From assembly GCA_017558115.1 (NCBI GenBank), contig JAFYWG010000062.1, forward strand, positions 1 to 62,773: 62,773 bases of DNA, written 5' to 3'. The notes under the pieces are model-generated. The model made no database searches. It was given only the letters and a program-made list of their open reading frames with translations, and was not told the origin of the DNA. Source of the DNA: Alistipes sp. Its GTDB lineage: Bacteria > Bacteroidota > Bacteroidia > Bacteroidales > Rikenellaceae. This document shows, piece after piece, positions 34,799-42,692 of the stretch (its first letter is position 1; the number at the start of each line of letters is the position of its first letter). The translations under genes and the position numbers were made by a program.

Positions 34799-35617
34799 AT
34801 GCAGAGCCTGCCCATGACATACGAGAGCCTCAACAGCCTCCCCTTGTGGGCACATATGGCCACCATCACGCTCGACGAGATGCGCGGCGTAAAGCTCATG
34901 AACCGCATCGACACGAAGTATGTCCTTGCGGAAGATGAGGTGCTGACACTCCTGGAGCACATGGCCGAGTGTGGCTACCGCGTGCAGGTCATCAATGGCG
35001 TGCGTGCCTGTCGCTACGACACCCTCTACTACGACACCGCCCTGCGCGATATGTATGTCGCCCACCACAACCGCCAGCTAACGCGCCAGAAGGTGCGCAC
35101 ACGCACGTACGTTGAGACGGGTCTCACGTTCCTCGAGATAAAGAATAAGAGCAACCGCGGACGCACCAAGAAGCGCCGCACGGAGATAGCGCGCGACAAC
35201 TTTTACTCCTTCGCCGAGAGTGCTGAGGCAAGCTCTTTTTACAAGGAGCATGGCCGCTACCCCCACGCGGCGATATCGCCAGCTCTTGCCACACGCTTTG
35301 TGCGCATCACGCTTGTCAACCCTCGCCTCACGGAGCGCCTGACGATAGACCTCGCTTTGGAGTACGAAGATATGCGCCACCACACTCGAGCCTCGATACC
35401 CACGATGGCTATTGTGGAGCTTAAGCAGGATGGAAACGCGATATCGGAACTCAAGAGCACAATGCTCGACATGCGCATCCGCCCTCTTAAAGTCAGCAAG
35501 TACTGCTTGGGCACTACGCTCACAGTAGATGGAATCAAGTGTAACCGCTTCAAGGCCAAGCTACGTAACATAGCCAAGCGTCTCGGCACCAACGAGATAA
35601 TTAAAACTAACAAATAA
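34799..35617 (+). CDS. VTC-domain protein (polyphosphate polymerase-like)
   Basis: 272 residues from the ATG at 34799; a GTG at 34796 overlapping the previous stop is an alternative. The VTC-type tunnel fold is supported by MNRIDTKYVL near the N-terminus, TRQKVRTRTYVETG (basic strand), FLEIKNKSNRGRTKKRR, TIDLALEY and the late MAIVELKQDG and KVSKYCLGT. These alternating basic and acidic strands line the tunnel in VTC polymerases, which make polyphosphate from ATP. It is paired with a DUF4956 membrane protein, the usual bacterial partner. Enzymatic activity is inferred from family. Confidence 0.85.
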   Translation: MQSLPMTYESLNSLPLWAHMATITLDEMRGVKLMNRIDTKYVLAEDEVLTLLEHMAECGYRVQVINGVRACRYDTLYYDTALRDMYVAHHNRQLTRQKVRTRTYVETGLTFLEIKNKSNRGRTKKRRTEIARDNFYSFAESAEASSFYKEHGRYPHAAISPALATRFVRITLVNPRLTERLTIDLALEYEDMRHHTRASIPTMAIVELKQDGNAISELKSTMLDMRIRPLKVSKYCLGTTLTVDGIKCNRFKAKLRNIAKRLGTNEIIKTNK

Positions 35618-35627
35618 CACTGCACCC

Positions 35628-36356
35628 ATGAATATCCTAAATTTGGCAACCCCACGCACAATGCTCGACAACGACATCGAAGCACTCGAAAATGCCGAGC
35701 GCAGCATTATAGACCTCTCGACGCTCGACCTATCACCCGCGATGAGCCTAACCGTGCAGTTCATCTTCAACATGGTTATATGCTCCATCCTCGTTTGGCT
35801 CTTCTACTACCCCAAGAGCCATAACAAGGGCTTCAGTGTCACCTTCATGCTCTTCTCGGCCGTAGTCTTTCTGCTGCTCTACTTCATGGGTGGCGTGAGC
35901 CTCGACATCACCGTGGGCTTGGGTCTCTTCATGATCTTTGGCATCATGCGCTACCGCACCGAAATGGTACCCATCCGCGAGATGACATACCTCTTCGTCA
36001 CCATCGCCACGGCTGTTATCAACGGCATCAACACCATCAACGATAGCCTAATTCTGGCTAACGCGCTACTAATTGCCCTACTCGCCGTTGTGGAGTATGT
36101 CATTGGCCGCAAACGTGAGGTATCGAAGCTCATCTGCTTCGAGCGCATCGAGCTTATACGCCCCGAGCGCCGCGAGGAACTTATCGCCGACTTGGAGAGC
36201 CGCCTCGGCCACAAGATAAACCGTGTGGAGGTGGGCAACGTCGACTTCTTGCGCGACGTAGCCTTCCTAAAGGTCTACTACACCCCAGCAAATGGTGAGC
36301 ACCCCACATCAGACGACACAATGAAAATCAACGAAAAGAATGCATTTAACAAGTAA
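35628..36356 (+). CDS. DUF4956 membrane protein, VTC partner
   Basis: 242 residues. Four or five membrane helices lie between about 45 and 160 (FIFNMVICSILVWLFYY, FMLFSAVVFLLLYFM, LDITVGLGLFMIFGIM, LLIALLAVVEYVIG). GIMRYRTEMVPIREMTYLFV is the DUF4956 hallmark. The soluble C-terminal domain of about 75 residues is ferredoxin-like (RVEVGNVDFLRDVAFLKVYY). In bacteria DUF4956 genes sit next to VTC-domain genes; the pair may make and move polyphosphate or a related polymer across the membrane (inference). Confidence 0.85.
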   Translation: MNILNLATPRTMLDNDIEALENAERSIIDLSTLDLSPAMSLTVQFIFNMVICSILVWLFYYPKSHNKGFSVTFMLFSAVVFLLLYFMGGVSLDITVGLGLFMIFGIMRYRTEMVPIREMTYLFVTIATAVINGINTINDSLILANALLIALLAVVEYVIGRKREVSKLICFERIELIRPERREELIADLESRLGHKINRVEVGNVDFLRDVAFLKVYYTPANGEHPTSDDTMKINEKNAFNK

Positions 36357-36366
36357 TCAACAACTT

Positions 36367-37155
36367 ATGAAACGAGCAATACTAACCTTTGTGGCACTCG
36401 TAGCCCTTGCTACGACTGCTCTTGCGCAGGAGCCCGTAGCCTCTGTACGCCCCACAACCAACGACTTCCGTGGCCGCGTGCAGGGAGCCTTCGAGTGGGA
36501 GCCCGTGAAGAACCTATCCGTAGAGGCTGGTCTCCAGTTACGCCTTAAGAATGACCTTGGTTCTGTCGACTGCTTCCACACATCTGTAGGCATAGGCTAC
36601 GAGGTAAACGACCACTTCAGCTTTGGCGCCGAGTATATCATTATCAACGGCTACGACAGCGGCAAGAGCGCCTGGGAGAAGCCTCGCCACCGCCTCCACA
36701 TCAACCTCGAGACAGGTGTGAAGATTGGCCGCGTGGAGCTATCACTCCGCGAGCGTGTGCAGACCACCTACCGTACCGACTCTGTAAACCGCTACGAGAA
36801 GATGCCCCACGAGATGATACTTCGCTCACGCCTTATGGCCGAGTATAACATCCGCCACTCGAAGTGGTCACCCTACATTTTCTTCGAGCTCCACAACACG
36901 CTCAACGCCCCTCAGGCTGTGTGGAACTACAAGACCGACCCCTTCGATTTCGACAACTACATCACTCGCTATCGCACAGGCCTCGGTGCCAAGTATCGCA
37001 TCACACGTAACCACCGCCTCGAGTTCTACTACTACTTCGACTACGATAGCAAGTACAACATTGACTATAGAGCCAACAAGGGCACACTCAAGGGCTTCTA
37101 CCAGGAGAATGAGTGGCGCCACACCTTTGGCATATCATACAAATTCAAGCTCTAA
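36367..37155 (+). CDS. DUF2490-type outer-membrane protein
   Basis: 262 residues from the ATG at 36367. Signal peptide ending ATTALAQ, then repeated amphipathic strands: GRVQGAFEWEPVKNLSVEAGLQLRL, FSFGAEYIII, RVELSLRERVQTTY, and a final FGISYKFKL with C-terminal Leu. This is the DUF2490 pattern of a small beta-barrel. It follows VTC/DUF4956 and probably forms an outer-membrane component of that system. The next gene begins 3 bp after the stop. Confidence 0.8.
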   Translation: MKRAILTFVALVALATTALAQEPVASVRPTTNDFRGRVQGAFEWEPVKNLSVEAGLQLRLKNDLGSVDCFHTSVGIGYEVNDHFSFGAEYIIINGYDSGKSAWEKPRHRLHINLETGVKIGRVELSLRERVQTTYRTDSVNRYEKMPHEMILRSRLMAEYNIRHSKWSPYIFFELHNTLNAPQAVWNYKTDPFDFDNYITRYRTGLGAKYRITRNHRLEFYYYFDYDSKYNIDYRANKGTLKGFYQENEWRHTFGISYKFKL

Positions 37156-37157
37156 CA

Positions 37158-37697
37158 ATGCGCATCGCCGTCACACTCCTCACCCTTCTTTTGGGCTCAA
37201 CACTCTGGGCACAACAACCCCTCTATGTTGTTAATGGCAGGGCTGTGGAGAGCATCGAGGGCATTCCGCAGGAGGATATAGAGTCTATCGACGTGCTCCC
37301 TGCCGACGAGGATACCATCGCTGTGTGGGGTCTTGCCGCAAGCGAGGGTGTCATCATGGTGCGCCTAAAGTTCGACACCCCAGCCACCTTCTCTGCCGAG
37401 GGCTTCGATAACTTCACCCTCTACCTCGCCAACGAGATTAAGTGGAGCGAGAGTATGCCCGCCGAGCGTGCCTCGCTGCGCATAAACGTTACCGAGGAGG
37501 GTACTGTGGAGATAGTAGAGGTGCTCGACACCACCTCGCGCCAGTTCCTTAAGCGTGTGACAAAGGCTATAGAGGAGGCACCGCGATGGCAACCCGCCAT
37601 GCGCGATGGCAAGGCTATTGCGAGCCTCCAACTTGTTAACATACAACTACCGTTAGGTAAGGAGCTACCCAAAGATCCATACGTCATAATACGCTAA
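37158..37697 (+). CDS. Secreted protein: SusC-plug-like segment joined to TonB-C-like domain
   Basis: 179 residues from the ATG at 37158 (signal MRIAVTLLTLLLGSTLWAQ). Residues of about 20-65 read PLYVVNGRAV, IPQEDIESIDVL and GLAASEGVIMVRL. This mirrors the plug of SusC/TonB-dependent receptors (LYVVDG, PDDIESIEVLKD, YGSRGANGVI). The C-terminal ~90 residues resemble a TonB/energy-transducer C-terminal domain (SLRINVTEEGTVEIVEVL, then KAIEEAPRWQPAMRDGKA). No barrel or membrane helix follows. It may be a free-standing periplasmic adaptor for TonB-dependent transport; this role is speculative. Confidence 0.65.
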   Translation: MRIAVTLLTLLLGSTLWAQQPLYVVNGRAVESIEGIPQEDIESIDVLPADEDTIAVWGLAASEGVIMVRLKFDTPATFSAEGFDNFTLYLANEIKWSESMPAERASLRINVTEEGTVEIVEVLDTTSRQFLKRVTKAIEEAPRWQPAMRDGKAIASLQLVNIQLPLGKELPKDPYVIIR

Positions 37698-37703
37698 AGA
37701 ACT

Positions 37704-38972
37704 ATGCAGAATATGACCCCTACATCCGAGCATAGCCTCACGCTTCTCGACCTACAGCGCATGGTGCGCGCCACGCTCGAGAGTCGCTTTCGCGACCCTC
37801 TGTGGATTAGTTCCGAGATCTCGGAACTCAAGGTCAACCGCTCGGGCCACTGCTACCTCAACCTTGTGGAGAAGGGCTCGACAGATGGCGCTCCACGTGC
37901 TGAGGCACGTGCCGTGATTTGGAAGTCGGCATGGGCTCCTATGGCATCTATGTTCGAGGCGGCAACGGGCGCTACGCTCCGTGCAGGACTACGCGTTCTG
38001 GTGCGTGTCGTTGTTAGCTACCACGAGGTATACGGCTTCTCGCTGCAGATTATCGACCTCGACCCTCGCTATACTCTTGGCGAGGTGGAGCGCCGCCGCC
38101 GCGAGACAATAGCGCGCCTGCAGCAGGATGGCGTGTGGGATATGAACCGTGAGTTAACACTCCCCCGCCCCACGCTACGCATAGCCATCGTCTCGAGCGA
38201 CACCGCAGCTGGCTACCAAGACTTTATGAACGAGCTATGTCGCAACACCTACCGTTTCGAGACCACCCTATTTCGCAGCCTTATGCAGGGTGATGCTGCT
38301 GAGGAGAGCATCGTGGCGGCACTCTCGGCCATTGCCGCGAGGGAGGATGAGTTCGACGTCGTAGCTATCATCCGCGGTGGAGGTTCCACCAGCGACCTCG
38401 CTCTCTTCGACTCCTACCTCATCGCCTCGTATGTTGCGCAGTTCCCCTTACCCATCTTCTCGGGCATAGGCCACGACAAGGATGTCTCGGTTGTAGATAT
38501 GGTTGCCCACACCTCGCTTAAGACGCCCACGGCTGTGGCCACAAAGCTTGTTGAGATGGCAGACTACGAGATGAACTTAGTCGACAACATCGCCGCCGAC
38601 ATCGCCTACCTCGTCGAAAGCCGCTTGCAGAATGAGGATATGCGCATCTACACCTACGGCACTAATATTGAGCGCTTCGCCACGGGCTACATCAACGACT
38701 CGCTCAATCGCATAGAGCTTATAAACAACAATATACACAACCGCATAGAGCTTATCTTCTCCAGCGAGGAGCAGAGGCTCAACGAGGCGGAGCGCGCCCT
38801 TAAGAGCTACTCCATCGACAACATCCTACGCCTCGGCTTTGCCGTAGCACGCAACCAGGATGGTGCAATTAGGAGCATAGCCAACACCCACGTAGGTCAG
38901 AGCGTCGACATCGAACTCTTGGATGGCATCGTTGGCGCAGAGATTAGGAGTATAACACCGAAAATAGAGTAA
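37704..38972 (+). CDS. xseA: Exodeoxyribonuclease VII large subunit
   Basis: 422 residues. An N-terminal OB-fold (DPLWISSEISELKVNRSGHCYLNLVEK) is followed by the nuclease domain with RIAIVSSDTAAGYQDF and the signature AIIRGGGSTSDLALFDS (about 228-244) and FSGIGHDKD. The C-terminal part has the long helices expected for XseB binding. It degrades single-stranded DNA with XseB. It is immediately followed by xseB, 8 bp apart. Confidence 0.95.
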   Translation: MQNMTPTSEHSLTLLDLQRMVRATLESRFRDPLWISSEISELKVNRSGHCYLNLVEKGSTDGAPRAEARAVIWKSAWAPMASMFEAATGATLRAGLRVLVRVVVSYHEVYGFSLQIIDLDPRYTLGEVERRRRETIARLQQDGVWDMNRELTLPRPTLRIAIVSSDTAAGYQDFMNELCRNTYRFETTLFRSLMQGDAAEESIVAALSAIAAREDEFDVVAIIRGGGSTSDLALFDSYLIASYVAQFPLPIFSGIGHDKDVSVVDMVAHTSLKTPTAVATKLVEMADYEMNLVDNIAADIAYLVESRLQNEDMRIYTYGTNIERFATGYINDSLNRIELINNNIHNRIELIFSSEEQRLNEAERALKSYSIDNILRLGFAVARNQDGAIRSIANTHVGQSVDIELLDGIVGAEIRSITPKIE

Positions 38973-38979
38973 GATATAT

Positions 38980-39189
38980 ATGGCAAAGAAGACTTCGAAA
39001 TTAGAGATCAGCTACACCGAGGCTGTCAAGGAGCTGGAGCAGATATTGGAGAACTTGCGTAGTGGCAAGGTTGAGATTAACGAGCTCGCCCCCACCGTCA
39101 AGCGCGCCAATGAGCTTGTTGAGGAGTGCCGTCGTCAGCTCGCCCTTACACGCGAGGAGCTAAATAAGATAACCACCCCAACGCTCTAA
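38980..39189 (+). CDS. xseB: Exodeoxyribonuclease VII small subunit
   Basis: 69 residues, normal size. Two-helix bundle with the family pattern SYTEAVKELEQILENLRSGK and LVEECRRQL. It coats the helical arm of XseA in the exonuclease VII complex. Confidence 0.93.
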   Translation: MAKKTSKLEISYTEAVKELEQILENLRSGKVEINELAPTVKRANELVEECRRQLALTREELNKITTPTL

Positions 39190-39193
39190 CACT

Positions 39194-39976
39194 ATGCTTA
39201 AGGGTGCTATACGCTGGGCTTTGAACCACATCCCGCGCGGCTGGTTGCAGCGCATGGCGGGGTGGGCAGTCCCCATCATGGGCTTGTGTTACCTCGGCCG
39301 TGGTAGGGAGTGTCCCATATGTGGTGCACGCCGCCGTAAGTTCCTACCCTACGGCTATGTCACCTCGCGCGAGGATGCCCTATGTCCGCGCTGCTTGTCA
39401 CTTGAGCGTCACCGCCTTATATGGCTCTGGCTGCAGCGCCATAGCGATCTCTTCGCCTCACACCCCCACATACTACACATCGCCCCCGAGGTGTCGCTTA
39501 TGCGCCACTTCAAACGCCACTACAAGGGGCTTAGGGAGCGATACGTAACCGCCGATTTGGAGTCGCCATTGGCAGATATGCACTTCGACGTACAACATAT
39601 ACCCCTCGAGGCGCGTTCTATAGATGTGGTGATATGCAACCACCTCTTGGAGCATGTCGAGGATGACAGGTTGGCCCTCAAGGAGTTGCACCGCATCCTG
39701 AAGCCTGGAGGCTGGGGCATAATGCTCGTTCCGGAGGATAGGTCGCGCGCCACAACCTTCGAGGACGACACCATCACCGATGCCAAGGAGCGCACACGCC
39801 TCTTTGGCCAGTACGACCACCGCCGCGTCTATGGCCGCGACTACGACCTACGCCTTGCTGAGGCGGGTTTCATCGTCGAGCGCATAGCCGTAAGCGAACT
39901 ACTAAGCCCCGAGGAGCGCCAACGCCATGCTGTTGGCAACGACGACCTCGTAGTAGTACGCAAACCAAACGACTAA
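39194..39976 (+). CDS. Class I SAM methyltransferase with N-terminal zinc ribbon
   Basis: 260 residues. The N-terminal segment has paired cysteines, CPICGARR (about 36-43) and LCPRCLSLERHRL (about 62-74), fitting a zinc ribbon. The Methyltransf_11-like domain has HLLEHVEDDRLALKELHRILKPGG at its centre (about 152-175). The motif I region is unusually divergent (HIAPEVSLMRHF instead of a Gly-rich loop), though other family members share this. Substrate unknown. It starts 4 bp after xseB. Confidence 0.75.
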   Translation: MLKGAIRWALNHIPRGWLQRMAGWAVPIMGLCYLGRGRECPICGARRRKFLPYGYVTSREDALCPRCLSLERHRLIWLWLQRHSDLFASHPHILHIAPEVSLMRHFKRHYKGLRERYVTADLESPLADMHFDVQHIPLEARSIDVVICNHLLEHVEDDRLALKELHRILKPGGWGIMLVPEDRSRATTFEDDTITDAKERTRLFGQYDHRRVYGRDYDLRLAEAGFIVERIAVSELLSPEERQRHAVGNDDLVVVRKPND

Positions 39977-39988
39977 AACTCCAACACT

Positions 39989-42214
39989 ATGAATAGCAGC
40001 GCATTAGACAGATATAGCGATTTCCGCACACTTGTAGCCAAGACCTTCTCTGCAAATAGTGCCGAGATGGTAGACAATGCACTATGCTTCGCGGCCGAGG
40101 CCCTTGAGGGCTTTGGCGCACGCCGCTACGACAACAACCCCATGCTCGACCATGGCGTCGCCGTGGCACGCATCGTGGCAGAGGAGATTGGCCTCGGTCG
40201 TAACTCCACCATCGCCGCTATCGTGCACGACGTTGTGCGCATCGCCACGCAGCACCACTCCGAGCGCTTGGAGGAGTATAGCGCCACCATACGCCGCGAC
40301 TATGGCGAGGAGGTGCTTGGCATCACCCTCGCGCTATGTAAGATTTCGGACATCAAGCTCAAGGCCTCTAAGGAGCAGGCCTCGGACTTCCGCGACATGA
40401 TCGTATCCTACTCCGAGGATCCTCGCGTGATACTCATCAAGCTCGCCGACCGCCTCGAGGTTATGCGCTCACTCGACCTCTTCCCCGAGAAGAAGCGCCG
40501 CGCAAAGAGCTGGGAGAGCCTTAACCTCTACGCACAGATTGCGCATAAACTCGGACTCTATAGCATCAAGAGCGAACTTGAGGATCTGTCATTGAAATAT
40601 CTCGAGACGGAGACATATAATCATATCGTACACGAACTTAAGGAGAGCGAGGCGGAGCGCATGGCATTTATCGAGCGCTTCCTAACTCCCGTGCGTGCAC
40701 TCTTGGACCGCGACGGCATTCAGTACCACATCAAGAGCCGTACCAAGTCCGTCTTCTCTATCTTCCAGAAGATGCGCAAGCAGAAGGTGGACTTCGATGG
40801 CGTCTACGACATCTTCGCCCTCCGCATCATCATCGACTGCCCCCGCGAGAGCGAGAAGCGCCTATGCTGGACCGTCTTCTCGCACGTCACCGACCTATAT
40901 ACCCCCAACCCTGAGCGTATGCGCGACTGGATATCTATTCCCAAGTCGAATGGTTATGAGTCGTTGCACACCACCGTCGTCACGGAGGATGGCCGCTGGG
41001 TAGAGGTGCAGATACGCACCGAGCGCATGGACGAGGTCGCAGAGCGCGGTATCGCCGCACACTGGCGCTATAAAGGTGTTAAGCAGGGTGGCATGGGCGC
41101 AGAGGAGTGGTTGCAGAGACTACGCACATTGCTCGAGGATACCACCTCGGAGTCTATCGCCCACCGCTTCGATGCTAAGCCCTCGTCGGGCGAGATCTTC
41201 GTCTTCACCCCTTCGGGCGACATACGCAAGCTCCCCGAGGGCGCCACAGTCCTCGATTTCGCCTTCGACATACACACCTCGCTCGGCGCAGTATGCGTGG
41301 GTGGCAAGGTGGGTGGCCGCGTTGTGCCCATCAAGGAGCAGCTGCGCAATGGCGACATCTGCGAGGTGCTCACGCGTAAGGATCAGACCCCCAAGGCCGA
41401 CTGGCTCTCGATATGTGTCACGCAGAAGGCACGCACCCGCATCCGCGCCTACCTGCGCGAGGAGCAGCAGAAGCATGCCCGCCTCGGCCGTGAGGAGCTG
41501 GAGCGTAAACTTAAAAACTGGAAGCTCGACATCGCCATTGATGAGGCTGTGGGCTACCTGTGTAAATATTATAAGGTGCGCCGCGGCAACGAGCTCTACA
41601 CACTTATTGCCGACCAGAAGGTAGACATCGGCGCCGTGAAGAACATCCTTGTGCAGTGGCTCTCGGGCGAGGCTGATGAGGCACGCCGCCAGGCTGCCGC
41701 CGAGGTCGAGGAGCGCAAGGCGCGCCTACGCGAGGAGCGCGAGACCGATGCTCCACGCCGCACCGATGCCCTCATTATCGACGAGCGCATCAACAACATA
41801 GAGTATAAACTCGGCCGCTGCTGCAACCCCATTAAGGGTGACGACATCTTTGGCTTTGTAACCATCAACTCGGGCATCACCATCCACCGCAGCGACTGCC
41901 CCAATGCCCGCCGTATGCGTGAGCGCTATCCCTATCGCGTTATGGAGGCGCGCTGGAGAGATGATGCCGTAGGTGCTTTCCGCGTCACCGTAGCTATAAC
42001 GGCTGCCGACATCCCTGGCCTCGCCACGACGATTATGGATACGGCGACCAAGGAGCTTAAGCTCGCCGTGCGTGGCATAAACTATAACCCCAAGGGCGAT
42101 GGTATGGCTACGGCACAACTCACGGTCGAGGTACCAAGCAGCAGCATTGTCGATATGTTGTTGCACTCGCTCCGCCGCATCAAGGGCATCAAAAATGTGT
42201 ATAGAATAAACTAA
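39989..42214 (+). CDS. RelA/SpoT family (p)ppGpp synthetase, hydrolase motif altered
   Basis: 741 residues with HD, synthetase, TGS and ACT domains in the normal order. The HD motif keeps His80-Asp81 (AIVHDVVRI) but the following Glu-Asp of bifunctional Rel/SpoT proteins is replaced by Arg-Ile, suggesting weak or no (p)ppGpp hydrolysis. The synthetase part is complete: RTKSVFSIFQKM, VYDIFALRII and SNGYESLHTTV (about 322-332), then VEVQIRT. The TGS starts at EIFVFTPSGDI (about 406), and the C-terminal ACT is FRVTVAITAADIPGLA. It likely makes alarmone under stress while a second RSH degrades it. Confidence 0.88.
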   Translation: MNSSALDRYSDFRTLVAKTFSANSAEMVDNALCFAAEALEGFGARRYDNNPMLDHGVAVARIVAEEIGLGRNSTIAAIVHDVVRIATQHHSERLEEYSATIRRDYGEEVLGITLALCKISDIKLKASKEQASDFRDMIVSYSEDPRVILIKLADRLEVMRSLDLFPEKKRRAKSWESLNLYAQIAHKLGLYSIKSELEDLSLKYLETETYNHIVHELKESEAERMAFIERFLTPVRALLDRDGIQYHIKSRTKSVFSIFQKMRKQKVDFDGVYDIFALRIIIDCPRESEKRLCWTVFSHVTDLYTPNPERMRDWISIPKSNGYESLHTTVVTEDGRWVEVQIRTERMDEVAERGIAAHWRYKGVKQGGMGAEEWLQRLRTLLEDTTSESIAHRFDAKPSSGEIFVFTPSGDIRKLPEGATVLDFAFDIHTSLGAVCVGGKVGGRVVPIKEQLRNGDICEVLTRKDQTPKADWLSICVTQKARTRIRAYLREEQQKHARLGREELERKLKNWKLDIAIDEAVGYLCKYYKVRRGNELYTLIADQKVDIGAVKNILVQWLSGEADEARRQAAAEVEERKARLREERETDAPRRTDALIIDERINNIEYKLGRCCNPIKGDDIFGFVTINSGITIHRSDCPNARRMRERYPYRVMEARWRDDAVGAFRVTVAITAADIPGLATTIMDTATKELKLAVRGINYNPKGDGMATAQLTVEVPSSSIVDMLLHSLRRIKGIKNVYRIN

Positions 42215-42232
42215 TAACTAACCCCTATAACC

Positions 42233-42574
42233 ATGAACTTTGACGATATTCGTTGCCCCTGGGGCGACACCCTCAAGACCTGTGCTATCACAGTCTGCGA
42301 CCTCGATGGCGTTGTCCTCTATCAGAATAAGCGCTCTGTGGAGGTCAATGGCGATGTGCGCAACAAGTCGATGATTCCTTGCCACTCGGAGCGCTCGCGA
42401 CAGATTATCCAGCGCCTTATCACCAATGGCGAGAATAACGCCTACACCATCGAGAAGCGTGGCATCCGCAAGCTCATATACCAGACACCCTGGTACGAGT
42501 CTGGCGATGTAGCGGGTCTTGTTGAGTTCTCATTGGAGATTCCCGCCGAGATGCCCCACTACGTACGAGAGTAA
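42233..42574 (+). CDS. Stand-alone PAS-like domain protein
   Basis: 113 residues. A single PAS-like fold: AITVCDLDGVVLYQNKRS near the N-terminus, then SERSRQIIQRLITNGE, and a C-terminal strand pair (KLIYQTPWYESGDVAGLVEFS). No kinase, cyclase or DNA-binding partner is attached. Common as a small gene in Bacteroidales; ligand and partner unknown. It starts 18 bp after the RelA/SpoT gene, so it may be co-expressed with it. Confidence 0.7.
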   Translation: MNFDDIRCPWGDTLKTCAITVCDLDGVVLYQNKRSVEVNGDVRNKSMIPCHSERSRQIIQRLITNGENNAYTIEKRGIRKLIYQTPWYESGDVAGLVEFSLEIPAEMPHYVRE

Positions 42575-42611
42575 CGATATATATTAGTATTAGTAGGGAG
42601 TAATTGGAATG

Positions 42612-42655
42612 GGCGTTGCCACTATCAATATATGATATCTGGCAACGCCTTCTGT
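42612..42655 (+). terminator. Terminator after the PAS-like gene
   Basis: Perfect 9-bp arms GGCGTTGCC / GGCAACGCC with a 20-nt loop, then TTCTGTTTG. It ends the long plus-strand run that begins at the prfA region. Confidence 0.6.
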
Positions 42656-42692
42656 TTGTCTAGTCTATATTGTCTGCTTGTCGAAAACTCTG

